Notes under the pieces: generated by a model
Databases searched by the model: none
Told to the model about the DNA's origin: nothing
What the model saw: the letters and a program-made list of their open reading frames with translations, nothing else
Assembly: GCA_041390825.1 (NCBI GenBank)
Contig: JAWKPF010000018.1
Location: 1 to 64,000, forward strand
DNA length: 64,000 nucleotides
From: Thermomicrobiales bacterium
GTDB taxonomy: Bacteria; Chloroflexota; Chloroflexia; Thermomicrobiales; UBA6265
Direction: 5' to 3'
Translations under genes and position numbers: made by a program
Part shown: piece after piece, positions 27,684-36,665 of the stretch
Position numbering within the stretch: the first letter of the stretch is position 1
Layout: each line of letters opens with the position of its first letter

Positions 27684-29387
27684 ATGAGTGGTGACTTCGA
27701 TAGTCACGGTTGGCGCATGCGGGTGGCCGCGGCGCGCGGCACCGGCCGATCTGGCCTCACGCTGGCTGGCGGCATGGTGCTCAATGTGTTCACCGGCCAG
27801 CTGGAAGAGAAATCGGTCTCGATTGCTGACGGCCGCATTACTGCGGTCGGTGGCGCTGGAGGCACGGCGGAAATCGTCGACTGCCGAGGCAAGATCATCG
27901 CTCCGGCCTTTGTCGATCCCCACATTCACACCGAAAGCTCGCTGCTGTGGATGCCCGAGTTCGCGCGCGCCGTGATCCCCCACGGCACCTGCGCCATCGT
28001 TACCGATCCACACGAGATCGCCAACGTCGCCGGCCTGCCCGGTCTCGACGCCATGCGAGCTGCCGCCGTTGGCTTGCCGATTCACATTCGTTTCACAGCG
28101 CCGTCCTGTGTGCCAGCAAGCGCCTACGAGAGCCCTGGCGCGAAATTCGGAGCCGAGCAAATTTCCGAAATGCTGGCGTGGCCGGAGACCGTCGGTCTGG
28201 GCGAGCTGATGAATGTGGCCGGGGCGGTCTCTGGCGACCGCATCATCGGTGAGAAGTTGCACGCTGCATCAGGACGCCGCAAGGACGGACACGCACCGGG
28301 TGTCGGGTCGCTGCGATTGCAAGCTTATTTGCAGTCCGGGGTGACATCTGACCACGAATCGACCGAGCTCGCGGAAGCGCGCGCGAAGCTGGAGCTCGGG
28401 CTCTTCATCATGATCCGCCAGGGCACGACCGAACGAAACCTCGAGGCGCTTCTGCCGTTGGTCGATGACTGGACCTGGCCGCGTTGCGCATTCTGCTCCG
28501 ACGACCGGGATTGCTTCACGCTGCAGCACGACGGTCATGTCGATGCCATCGTGCGCGACGCTATCGCTGGCGGCATGGACCCGTTCCGCGCTTATCGGTT
28601 GGCCACGTTCAATCCGGCCGACTATTGGCGGCTCGACGGCATCGGCGCGGTCGCCCCAGGATATGAAGCCAATCTCAACATCCTCACCGACTTCGAAAAG
28701 GTCGAAATCGAGTCAGTGCTCTTCCAGGGCCAAACCGTCGCGTCTCGGGGCGAAATGGTGGTCGACCTGCCCGAGAATCGGCCGCCGGACTTCCTTCTGA
28801 ACACGATGCATGTCGCTCCACTCAGCACTGCATCCTTCCGGCTCGAACCGGCACACGCCAAGAAAGCAATCGTTGTCTACGATGGCCAGATCGTCACAGG
28901 TGTGCAGAACGTCGACCCGGTCGTGGTCGACGGTCAGGCCGTCACCGATGTCGAGAGCGATTTCCTGAAGGTGGCCTGCATCGAGCGGCACAATGCCACC
29001 GGGCGTGTGGGGGTCGGCTATGTGCGCGGATTCGGTCTGCAACGAGGCGCGATCGCGAGCTCGATTGCGCATGATGCGCACAACATCGTAGTCGTCGGCG
29101 TTTCGGACGAAGACATGCTGGCCGCAGTGGAGCACGTCATTTCCATGAAGGGGGGACTTGCCACCGTGGCGGGCGGGACCGTGATTGCCGATCTGCCCCT
29201 TCCGATCGGAGGCATCATCTCCGACCAGACACTGGCAGCGGTTTCGGAGCGTCTGGAGCACGTCGAGCAGTCCGCCAACGATCTCGGCTGCCGGTTGACG
29301 TCCCCGTTCGGCCTGCTTGCGTTCATGGCGCTGTCGGTGATCCCGAAGGGTCGCGTAACTGACAAGGGATTCGTGCCCGTTGCCTGA
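27684..29387 (+). CDS. ade: Adenine deaminase
   Basis: 567 residues, amidohydrolase superfamily. It converts adenine to hypoxanthine and ammonia in purine salvage. Metal-binding motifs are FVDPHIHTESSLLW (HxH), TDPHEIANVAG, SDHESTELAEAR and the Asp in CAFCSDDRDCFTL; the last motif, CSDD, is typical of Ade enzymes with Mn/Fe centres. The C-terminal domain has GGLATVAGGTVIADLPLPIGGIIS-type sequence, here positions 29146-29217, also typical. Size matches the family (about 550-600). AGGAG seven bases upstream of ATG 27684 supports the start. It is probably co-transcribed with the unknown gene before it. Confidence 0.95.
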   Translation: MSGDFDSHGWRMRVAAARGTGRSGLTLAGGMVLNVFTGQLEEKSVSIADGRITAVGGAGGTAEIVDCRGKIIAPAFVDPHIHTESSLLWMPEFARAVIPHGTCAIVTDPHEIANVAGLPGLDAMRAAAVGLPIHIRFTAPSCVPASAYESPGAKFGAEQISEMLAWPETVGLGELMNVAGAVSGDRIIGEKLHAASGRRKDGHAPGVGSLRLQAYLQSGVTSDHESTELAEARAKLELGLFIMIRQGTTERNLEALLPLVDDWTWPRCAFCSDDRDCFTLQHDGHVDAIVRDAIAGGMDPFRAYRLATFNPADYWRLDGIGAVAPGYEANLNILTDFEKVEIESVLFQGQTVASRGEMVVDLPENRPPDFLLNTMHVAPLSTASFRLEPAHAKKAIVVYDGQIVTGVQNVDPVVVDGQAVTDVESDFLKVACIERHNATGRVGVGYVRGFGLQRGAIASSIAHDAHNIVVVGVSDEDMLAAVEHVISMKGGLATVAGGTVIADLPLPIGGIISDQTLAAVSERLEHVEQSANDLGCRLTSPFGLLAFMALSVIPKGRVTDKGFVPVA

Positions 29388-29542
29388 AAAAGCGGTACAA
29401 GTCCAGGCGCCTACAACCTGGCATCGGGGCCGACGAGGGAGCGGCTCGAGCTGGGGTTCGGTACCGGCTGGTGTGGCGAGTCGATACTTCGTGTCAGTGC
29501 TACACTAAGTCGCCCAAATCAGGGCGCAGTTTCGCTCGCTGC

Positions 29543-31222
29543 ATGAGGTTTTCCTTGCCACACCGCTCGACGTCGAAAATCGACATTCGTACCTATGATG
29601 TGGTCGTCATCGGCGCTGGTGTCGCCGGTCTCGCCTTTTCGTTGGCGCTCCCGGTCGGGTGGACGGTCGCGCTCCTCACCAAAGGCGTCCTTGGCGAGAG
29701 CAACACGCGATACGCGCAAGGAGGCATCTCCGCCGCCATCGGTCCGGACGATTCGACTCGCTTGCACGAAGAGGACACCCTTGTCGCCGGTGCGGGCTTG
29801 TGCGACCCGGCAGCCGTTCGCACTCTGGTCGATGGCGCGCCCGAGGCGGTCGACCGCCTCCTGGCGATCGGCGCGAAGTTCGACCGCAGTCCGCAATCCG
29901 GTGAGATTCTGCTCGGCCGCGAAGCGGCGCACAGCCGCCACCGCGTGCTTCATGCCGGTGGCGACGCAACCGGGGCTGAAGTTGAGCGGGCGCTCGTCGC
30001 GGCCGCCCGGTCGCATCCGGATATCGACGTGTTCGATCACGCGTATGCGCTCGATCTCATCGTCCAGGATGGGAGGGCCACCGGGATCGTGGCCGAGCTC
30101 GCAAGCGGCGACCGCGCCGTACTGGCGGCTCCGTGGGTGGTGGTTGCTGCAGGCGGCGCCGGGCAACTCTGGGCGGTGACCTCGAATCCCAAGGGCGCAA
30201 CGGCCGATGGCCTCGCCATGGCATTACGCGCCGGGGTGGCCGTGGCCGATCTCGAATTTGTGCAGTTCCACCCAACCGTGCTCGCGTTGGCCGGCACCGA
30301 GCCGTTCCTGGTTACCGAGGCGGTGCGCGGTGAGGGCGCATATCTCCGCGACGACGCCGGCGAACGCTTCATGCTCGACATTCATCCGCTGGCCGAACTG
30401 GCTCCCCGCGACGTGGTGGCGCGCGGTATTCAGAGCGCGATGGCGAGCGGCAATACCGACCATGTCTGGCTCGACTTGCGTCACCTCTCTGATGAGCTGG
30501 TCTACGAGCGCTTCCCCACCATCGCGGCGGAACTGAAGGCGCGAGGTCTCGATTTGGCCAACGACCTGATTCCAGTCGCGCCCGCAGCGCACTACTTCAT
30601 CGGCGGCCTCGCCGCGTCGACTGACGGCCGAACAAGCCTGCCGGGACTGCTCGCGCTTGGGGAGGCTGCGTGCACCGGTGTCCACGGTGCGAACCGGCTG
30701 GCCAGCAACTCTCTCCTGGAAGGCCTGGTCTTTGGTACCGAAGCGGCGGCCATGGTGACCGCGCAAGGTCGCCCCGCATCGATCGATGCTGCGACGCTCG
30801 ATCTTTCCGGTATTGCCGCCGAATCGACAGAGGGGGACATGACTGCGATCGCGGAGGCCGTCGACGCGATCCAGCGCACCATGAGCCTGCATGTCTCTGT
30901 CGTGCGATCGGCAGACGGATTGCGCGCCGCAGCCGAGGATGTGGCAGCCCAGCTGCAAGTGCTGGAGACGGCGGGCGGCACCGACCGGATCGCGGTCGAA
31001 GCACGCAACATTGCCGAGGCCGCCAGCAAGGTCATAGCCGCCGCGCTTTTCCGGGAAGAGAGCCGCGGAGCGCACTACCGCTACGACTTTCCGTCCACCG
31101 ATCCAGCGCTCGCGGGTCAACATTCGTTGCTCTTGCCAGATGCCAACGGGATCTGGCGATTTGGCGCGCTCTCGGATGCGTTCGACCGGTCGTCACGTCC
31201 ACTCGAACCGGTCGCGCGCTGA
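29543..31222 (+). CDS. nadB: L-aspartate oxidase NadB
   Basis: 559 residues from ATG 29543; a frame extends 24 codons further up but that part is not family-like, and no clear Shine-Dalgarno decides the start. It oxidises L-Asp to iminoaspartate for de novo NAD synthesis, with FAD. Seen: FAD motif DVVVIGAGVAGLAFSLAL, the substrate-domain stretch NTRYAQGGISAAIGPDDS, HEEDTLVAGAGLCDPA, SRHRVLHAGGDATG, EFVQFHPTVLA, and HGANRLASNSLLEGLVFG, which is typical of NadB and separates it from succinate dehydrogenase. The C-terminal helical bundle is present but shortish. nadA and nadC are not adjacent, which is unusual; folC follows with 14 bases between. Confidence 0.94.
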   Translation: MRFSLPHRSTSKIDIRTYDVVVIGAGVAGLAFSLALPVGWTVALLTKGVLGESNTRYAQGGISAAIGPDDSTRLHEEDTLVAGAGLCDPAAVRTLVDGAPEAVDRLLAIGAKFDRSPQSGEILLGREAAHSRHRVLHAGGDATGAEVERALVAAARSHPDIDVFDHAYALDLIVQDGRATGIVAELASGDRAVLAAPWVVVAAGGAGQLWAVTSNPKGATADGLAMALRAGVAVADLEFVQFHPTVLALAGTEPFLVTEAVRGEGAYLRDDAGERFMLDIHPLAELAPRDVVARGIQSAMASGNTDHVWLDLRHLSDELVYERFPTIAAELKARGLDLANDLIPVAPAAHYFIGGLAASTDGRTSLPGLLALGEAACTGVHGANRLASNSLLEGLVFGTEAAAMVTAQGRPASIDAATLDLSGIAAESTEGDMTAIAEAVDAIQRTMSLHVSVVRSADGLRAAAEDVAAQLQVLETAGGTDRIAVEARNIAEAASKVIAAALFREESRGAHYRYDFPSTDPALAGQHSLLLPDANGIWRFGALSDAFDRSSRPLEPVAR

Positions 31223-31236
31223 ACGGCACACTGCCC

Positions 31237-32580
31237 TTGCCGCATCCCAGCTACGCCTCGGCGCTCGCCTTCATAGAGGCGCGCAGCAACTACGCGCGCG
31301 GATCGATCAGCAGTCCGTCGAGTTCGACGGGCGGCCCGCAGATGGGACTCATCCGCACCCGGGCGCTGCTCGATGCCCTCGGCGCTCCCGACCGCGCCTA
31401 CCCCATCGTGCACATTGCCGGAAGCAAGGGCAAAGGCTCGACCAGTGCGTTTCTGGCCACGATCGGGAAGGCCGCGGGATACCGCACAGGACTCTCGACC
31501 TCGCCTCATTTGCATTCGTTCCGGGAGCGGATGGCGATCGATGGCATGTCGATCGACCAGGCCGAGTTCGCGCACATCGCGAACCAGGTGCGAAACGCCA
31601 CGGAGACCATCGAACTAGAGCGGCCGGAGTTTGGGGCGACAACCGCCTTCGAGATCTTGACGGCGATGGCGCTCCTCTACTTTGCAGAAATGGACTGCGA
31701 GCTTGCGGTGGTCGAAGTTGGCCTCGGAGGCGCTTTCGACGCAACCAACGTTGTGACATCCGCGGTCTCGGTGATTACCCGGCTCGACCTGGAACACACC
31801 CAGGTGCTCGGCGACACCTTGGCCGAGATTGCCGCCAACAAGGCCGGCATCATCGAGCCGGGCAGACCGGTGATTGCTGCCTGGCAAGCAGCCGAAGCCC
31901 TCGACGTAATCGAGCAAACTGCCAGGGCGTCAGGCTCGCTGCTCCTGGCCGCCGGGCGCGACTTTTCGTGGCAGGGAAACTGGCAATCGTTTGCATGGGC
32001 GGATGCTGCCCATCGCATCGACAATCTGCGCAGCGGTCTCATCGGAAATCATCAGATGGAGAATGCATCGCTCGCCATAGCCGCCTGGCGCGAACTGGCG
32101 CATCTTGGCTTCCACGCTTCAGACGATGCGATTCGCGCCGGCATCGCGCAGGCGTCGCTTCCTGGGCGGTTCGAGCAGGTTGCAACCAATGAACGCACAT
32201 GGATTCTCGATGGAGCGCACACGCCAGTCTCTGCGGCAGCGCTGGCCGATGCAATCATTGATGCGTTTGGGCAACCGATCGGCGCTATCGTCGGACTCCT
32301 GCGCGACAAGCACCCTGCCGAGTTCTTTGATGCGCTCGCTCCCGCAATTTCCCATCTGATCGTGACCCAGCCGAAGAACCCGCGTGCAGTTCCAGCGGAT
32401 GACCTGATTCTCACCGCTCCCACAGTCGATTCCCAGACAGTTGCCAGCAAAGATCTCGAGACTTCTCTGGTAACGGCACGAGAGCGATTTCCCGACGGCC
32501 TTCCCGTTGTCATTACCGGATCCTTCACACTCGTCGCCGAAGCCCGAGAACGCTTCGGGCTGGCCCTGCCTGATCGATGA
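31237..32580 (+). CDS. folC: Folylpolyglutamate synthase / dihydrofolate synthase FolC
   Basis: 447 residues if it starts at TTG 31237, chosen because the conserved N-terminal helix (YASALAFIEARSNYARG) must be included and no ATG lies upstream of it after the nadB stop. Motifs: MGLIRTRALLDALGAP, P-loop HIAGSKGKGSTSAFLATIG, TSPHLHSFRERMAIDG, LAVVEVGLGGAFDATNVVT, and C-terminal WILDGAHTPVSAAALA. It ligates Glu to dihydropteroate and/or folates. The Mur-ligase-like fold is shared with MurC/D/F/T elsewhere in the window, but GSKGKGST and DGAHTP are FolC-specific. The start codon and lack of a clear ribosome site are weak points. Confidence 0.92.
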   Translation: MPHPSYASALAFIEARSNYARGSISSPSSSTGGPQMGLIRTRALLDALGAPDRAYPIVHIAGSKGKGSTSAFLATIGKAAGYRTGLSTSPHLHSFRERMAIDGMSIDQAEFAHIANQVRNATETIELERPEFGATTAFEILTAMALLYFAEMDCELAVVEVGLGGAFDATNVVTSAVSVITRLDLEHTQVLGDTLAEIAANKAGIIEPGRPVIAAWQAAEALDVIEQTARASGSLLLAAGRDFSWQGNWQSFAWADAAHRIDNLRSGLIGNHQMENASLAIAAWRELAHLGFHASDDAIRAGIAQASLPGRFEQVATNERTWILDGAHTPVSAAALADAIIDAFGQPIGAIVGLLRDKHPAEFFDALAPAISHLIVTQPKNPRAVPADDLILTAPTVDSQTVASKDLETSLVTARERFPDGLPVVITGSFTLVAEARERFGLALPDR

Positions 32581-32779
32581 GAAGCGCAACACCCGTTCAT
32601 CCCCGCGGATTTGCGGTCAATTTCGATCAGGTAGACTGAACGAACGGGTAATTCCTACGAACATTGCAAGTTCTTCGAAAAAAGGACATCCCGATTGGCA
32701 GTCGCTGACGTATATGAAGCGAACGAGAGCCGGGCGGACGGCATCGGCCTCCGATTCAGGGCAAGCAGCAGGTCGTAAG

Positions 32780-33415
32780 ATGGCTGGCTTCCCGGGAACG
32801 GACCCGCTTGCCGACCAGACCTCGGTTTCCGACGCCGACCTGATCTCATTGGTGACCCAAGGTGATCAGGATGCGCTCGCCGCCCTGTATGAGCGGTATT
32901 CGCGGGCGGTGTATTCGTTCTCGCTGCGAATCGTCGGCGATGCACAGGTGGCCGAAGAAATCCTGCAGGAGGTCTTCGTCCGCGCCTGGCAACAAGGAGG
33001 ATCGTTTCAGTCGTCGCGTGGGACGCTCATCACCTGGTTGTTGAGCATCACCCACAACCTGTCGATCGACGAAGTACGCCGCCGGAAACGCCGGCCGCAA
33101 AAAGCAGAATCGGAGCAGCCGGAATCCATCCTGGCAACATTGCCAGACGATGGGCTCGAAGTCGAAGAAGAAGTTTGGCTCTCGAGTCTCCGGGTATCGA
33201 TTCAGGACGCGCTGCAGCAACTGCCAGCAGCGCAGCGTGAGGCCATCGAACTGGCCTATTTCCAGGGTCTGACCCAACGGGAGATTGCCGACACGCTCGG
33301 CGAACCGCTGGGAACGATCAAGACGCGCATGCGGTTGGGCATGCTGAAGCTTCGGGAACAGCTTGGCCCGTTGGTGAGCGAGCGAAGCGATCCGAACGAG
33401 GTGAACTTGTCGTGA
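32780..33415 (+). CDS. ECF-type RNA polymerase sigma factor
   Basis: 211 residues from ATG 32780; an in-frame ATG at 32714 would add 22 Arg/Ala/Ser-rich residues. Region 2 is present (LYERYSRAVYSFSLRIVGDAQ, then VAEEILQEVFVRAWQQ and GTLITWLLSITHNLSIDEVR), and region 4 follows a linker (LPAAQREAIELAYFQGLTQR, EIADTLGEPLGTIKTRMRLG). Regions 1 and 3 are absent, as in group IV sigma factors. It directs transcription of a stress or envelope regulon. The stop overlaps the anti-sigma start by GTGA, so the two are made in step. The sequence between folC and the gene (32581-32779) has no obvious promoter of ECF type. Confidence 0.93.
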   Translation: MAGFPGTDPLADQTSVSDADLISLVTQGDQDALAALYERYSRAVYSFSLRIVGDAQVAEEILQEVFVRAWQQGGSFQSSRGTLITWLLSITHNLSIDEVRRRKRRPQKAESEQPESILATLPDDGLEVEEEVWLSSLRVSIQDALQQLPAAQREAIELAYFQGLTQREIADTLGEPLGTIKTRMRLGMLKLREQLGPLVSERSDPNEVNLS

Positions 33416-34401
33416 ACCAGCACCCTGCGGAACAAGACAGCACCCGGCGACAGGCCCGCGCCTTCACCACCACCAACGATTGCCGTTTGGTGGATGACGC
33501 GATCGATGAGTACGTGCTCGGGATCGCCGACACCACGCGCGCAGTTGCCATCGAACGTCACCTCCTCAGTTGCCGCCGATGCGCCGAGCTTGTGGCGAGC
33601 TACGAGCGGATCGCGCTTGGGCTTGCGCTCGCGGTTCCCGCCGTTTCGCCGCCGCTGAGCGCCAGGGCAGCCACTCTTTCCCGCGTAGCGGCAACACCGC
33701 AGGCAGCGCCGCACCCATCCGGTGTCTTTGCCGGCGATCTCGACATCTTCCGCACACCGACGCTGCCCGATTCGAGCGAGGTTGCCACTTCCGCTCCGTC
33801 ACCCGGCCAAAGCCAGAACGCCTGGTGGAGGGTCTACGCCGCGCCGCTGGCAACCTTGCCTCTGTTGTTCGCGCTGGGACTCGTCGGCGCATGGGGCTTC
33901 AACAACTACATGAAGTTGAACGACGCGCAGAGCGCCATAGCTCAGCTGGATCAGCAAGTCCAGAGCCTGGACGAGCAGTACAACATGGACGAGCAGCAAG
34001 TCGTTCGGCTTGCCTTCTCGCCCACTTCTCAGCGATACAACATGACCTCCGATCCCTCGGCAGGCAACGCGTCCTTGAACGGCACGCTCCTTGCCGATCC
34101 AGTCACTGGTCAGGCAGCGCTCCAGGTGGAAGGTCTCGCGCCGGGCACATACTCGGTGCTGGTGCAATTGAGCGACGGGACCATGGTGCGCAAGGCGACC
34201 TTCCTGGTCGGTGACGACGGAACCGCGTCCACCCCCATCGATCTCGGAGAGCAAGTCACTGATTTCCAGTCGGTGCATATTCGCCCCAACAGCTACACGG
34301 AAACCGATGTGGCAGTCGATGGCGAGGCAATCGATGTGCTGATGGCCATCATTGGCCCGAACATCAATCAGAATTCCGGCACCGGTCTACAGAGTCAGTA
34401 G
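33412..34401 (+). CDS. Anti-sigma factor with zinc-binding ZAS domain, RskA-like
   Basis: 329 residues, GTG start overlapping the sigma stop. The N-terminal ASD/ZAS domain has VDDAIDEYVLGIADTTRAVA then IERHLLSCRRCAELVASYER, with the HxxxCxxC zinc motif. A Pro/Ala/Ser linker of about 90 residues leads to one membrane helix (YAAPLATLPLLFALGLVGAW, about residues 139-160), a coiled-coil-like stretch (AIAQLDQQVQSLDEQYN) and an extracytoplasmic RskA-type domain (LNGTLLADPVTGQAALQVEG, GTYSVLVQLSDGT). It would sequester the ECF factor at the membrane until the outer domain is processed or ligand-bound. The pair is followed by a new promoter and a glycosyltransferase series that could be part of its regulon. 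Confidence 0.92.
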   Translation: MNQHPAEQDSTRRQARAFTTTNDCRLVDDAIDEYVLGIADTTRAVAIERHLLSCRRCAELVASYERIALGLALAVPAVSPPLSARAATLSRVAATPQAAPHPSGVFAGDLDIFRTPTLPDSSEVATSAPSPGQSQNAWWRVYAAPLATLPLLFALGLVGAWGFNNYMKLNDAQSAIAQLDQQVQSLDEQYNMDEQQVVRLAFSPTSQRYNMTSDPSAGNASLNGTLLADPVTGQAALQVEGLAPGTYSVLVQLSDGTMVRKATFLVGDDGTASTPIDLGEQVTDFQSVHIRPNSYTETDVAVDGEAIDVLMAIIGPNINQNSGTGLQSQ

Positions 34402-34433
34402 CGCTTCGATCTGCTCGACAATCTGATGCTGAA

Positions 34434-34462
34434 TTGCGTTGTCGTGGGACGCCGCGTATAGT
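34434..34462 (+). promoter_or_regulatory. Promoter of the glycosyltransferase-flippase-methyltransferase series
   Basis: TTGCGT (34434-34439), a 17-base spacer, TATAGT (34457-34462). Predicted start is near 34469, downstream of a possible TTG start at 34439, which makes GTG 34505 the better start for the next gene. Confidence 0.55.
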
Positions 34463-34504
34463 CAGTTGGCGCCCGGCCGCTTTCCTGGCGCGGCAGAACG
34501 ACAG

Positions 34505-35614
34505 GTGGACCCAACGAGCACGTCGACCGTCTTTTCCATTTCGAAGATCGAACCGGCAATTGTCGCGTCGGAGATCACGGCAGTCGACACCGGTTCGGCG
34601 TCCGACATCGGACCAGCGCGTGGCCCGATCTCAGTCGTCATCCCCGTGATGAACGAAGAGGGCAACCTACCCGAGCTTCATCAGCGCTTGAGCACCGTGT
34701 TGGCGACCACCGGCGTCGAATGGGAAATCCTGTTCGTCGATGACGGTTCGACCGATGGCACCTGGCGTGAGATCACCCGGCTGCGCTCCATCGACCCGCA
34801 CGTCAAAGCTATCCAGCACCGTCGCAACTTCGGAAAAGCCCAGGCGCTTGCCAATGGATTCGCCCTGGCGCGCGGAAATACCGTGATCACCATGGATGGA
34901 GATCTGCAGGACGATCCGGACGAAATCCCTCGCATGCTCCAAACGCTGAACGAGGGATATGATCTGGTCTCAGGTTGGAAACAGAACCGCCAGGATCCCT
35001 GGGGCAAGACAGCGCCGAGCAAGCTCTTCAACTGGACGGTGCGCACCGTTACCGGCGTCCAGCTCCACGACTTCAACTGTGGCTTCAAGGCGTATCGCGG
35101 CGAAGTCACCGACACCATCCGCGTCTACGGCGAGTTGCATCGGTTCACGCCCGTGCTTGCGTCCGCAGAGGGGTTTCGAATCGCCGAACTGCCGGTCAAG
35201 CATCACGCGCGCTCGTGGGGCAAATCCAAGTACGGTCTGAAACGGCTCTTCAAGGGATTCCTCGACCTCATCACCGTTTTCTTCCTGACCAACTACCGCC
35301 AACGCCCCATGCACCTCTTCGGCGTTCCCGGCATTATTTCGGTGGCGTTGGGCGTGCTGATGGGCCTGAAACTTTCCTGGGACCGGCTGGTCAACGATGA
35401 GATCATCGGCACCCGACCGTTGCTCTTGCTGTCCGTGCTGTTGATCGTCGTCGGTGTCCAGTTCTTTGGACTCGGCTTGCTGGGCGAATTCCTGGTGCAG
35501 GAATCGCACCGGCCGACACCCGAACCGGCCCGTTTCTTGCGCCGCACATTGGGCATCGGGCCCGGGTTCACCGACAGTCCGGACGGTGACGAGCGCTTCT
35601 CGAGCGCGAGCTAA
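34505..35614 (+). CDS. Family 2 glycosyltransferase, polyprenyl-phosphate sugar transferase-like
   Basis: 369 residues from GTG 34505. The GT-A catalytic domain (about residues 38-270) starts ISVVIPVMNEEGNLPELHQR, has EILFVDDGSTDGTWREI, the DxD-type metal site TMDGDLQDDPDEIPRM and FNCGFKAYRGEV with the later KSKYGLKRL near the membrane. Two hydrophobic segments at the C-terminus (MHLFGVPGIISVALGVLMGL and LLLLSVLLIVVGVQFFGLGL) anchor it. This is the layout of DPM1/GtrB/ArnC-like transferases that make polyprenyl-phosphate sugars for wall or surface polymers. The N-terminal 37 residues before the domain are unusual. A YbhN-like membrane protein and a methyltransferase follow. Confidence 0.88.
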   Translation: MDPTSTSTVFSISKIEPAIVASEITAVDTGSASDIGPARGPISVVIPVMNEEGNLPELHQRLSTVLATTGVEWEILFVDDGSTDGTWREITRLRSIDPHVKAIQHRRNFGKAQALANGFALARGNTVITMDGDLQDDPDEIPRMLQTLNEGYDLVSGWKQNRQDPWGKTAPSKLFNWTVRTVTGVQLHDFNCGFKAYRGEVTDTIRVYGELHRFTPVLASAEGFRIAELPVKHHARSWGKSKYGLKRLFKGFLDLITVFFLTNYRQRPMHLFGVPGIISVALGVLMGLKLSWDRLVNDEIIGTRPLLLLSVLLIVVGVQFFGLGLLGEFLVQESHRPTPEPARFLRRTLGIGPGFTDSPDGDERFSSAS

Positions 35615-35629
35615 CCGAGCGCCTCGCCC

Positions 35630-36637
35630 ATGCTGCATCGGGTGCTCAAGCGCCTCACGTCGATTCCAACCCCAGTCATCTTCGGCGTCTCGCTGGTCAT
35701 GGCGTTGCTCTTGCTTTGGCAACAGGACGCGCTATCAAGCATTCGGCCCGCCATTCGCAATGCCGACCCGTGGACCATCGTCGCTGGACTCCTGCTCTAT
35801 CTCGCTGGACTTGCGCTCCTGTGTGTCCGTTGGAACGTGCTGGTCACGATGGTCAGCGGAAGCACCAGGCACTTGCGTGCCTCGGAAGCGTTCATCACCT
35901 CGGTAGCGGTGAACTACGCTGCGCCACTTAGTTTGGCGCTCCCGAGCAGGGCCTATCTGACCAAACGCGCGCTCGGCCTCGGAACCGCCGACACGGCTTC
36001 GATCACGTTCTGGGAAGTCGCCACCGATCTGGCCGTTCTTGCCGTTGGCACCTCGATCTGGATTCTCGTCGGGGGCTGGCGTGGACAGGGAGTCGATGTC
36101 GATGGCCGGGTAGTCGGTCTCGGAGCGCTCCTCGCGCTGGGCGGTCTGCTGGCCATCGTCATCGCAATCAAACGCGCGGCCAGATTGCGCTCGCTCGTGC
36201 TCAAGATGCGGACGCATTTTTCCGAAGCCCTCAGGCACCCGGCCAGACGTCCGCGTCAGACCTTTGTGGCGCTGCTGGTAACCGTGGTCTATTGGGTCGT
36301 CCAGGGCGGCGTGATCTATCTGCTCATGTTGGCGCTGGAAGGGTCGAGCCCGTCCCTGTCGCTGATTCTCGGACTCACCACGCTTCCGATCCTGATCGGC
36401 ATGCTCAGCCCGGTGCCGGGCGGCGCAGGAGTCCGTGAAGCGCTCATGATCGCCGTTGCCAGTGTGCACGGCGCGAACGAGGCTAACGTCTTGCTGGCTG
36501 GGGTGACCTATCGCATCGCGCTTTTTGCGGCGATACCCGTCTTGTACGGCATTATTCGCGTGCTGATCGCACTGCGCGACGGCGGTGAAGAAGAAGGCGC
36601 CCTTCCGGATCAGGATGGTTTGCAAACCGATAGCTAA
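35630..36637 (+). CDS. Flippase-like YbhN/AglD family membrane protein
   Basis: 335 residues with seven to nine membrane segments of the lysylphosphatidylglycerol synthase transmembrane (UPF0104) family. Typical features are NADPWTIVAGLLLYLAGLAL near the start, ASEAFITSVAVNYAAPLSLA with the polar patch in the first half, and GMLSPVPGGAGVREALMIAV near the end; the last is the most conserved part of the family. There is no soluble transferase domain, so it is not a lysyl-PG synthase. Members are proposed lipid-linked sugar flippases or regulators. Its place 15 bases after a polyprenyl-phosphate glycosyltransferase supports a job in moving or assembling a lipid-linked sugar. Confidence 0.85.
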   Translation: MLHRVLKRLTSIPTPVIFGVSLVMALLLLWQQDALSSIRPAIRNADPWTIVAGLLLYLAGLALLCVRWNVLVTMVSGSTRHLRASEAFITSVAVNYAAPLSLALPSRAYLTKRALGLGTADTASITFWEVATDLAVLAVGTSIWILVGGWRGQGVDVDGRVVGLGALLALGGLLAIVIAIKRAARLRSLVLKMRTHFSEALRHPARRPRQTFVALLVTVVYWVVQGGVIYLLMLALEGSSPSLSLILGLTTLPILIGMLSPVPGGAGVREALMIAVASVHGANEANVLLAGVTYRIALFAAIPVLYGIIRVLIALRDGGEEEGALPDQDGLQTDS

Positions 36638-36665
36638 CCGGGCAACCGAGGAGAAACACGGCCAA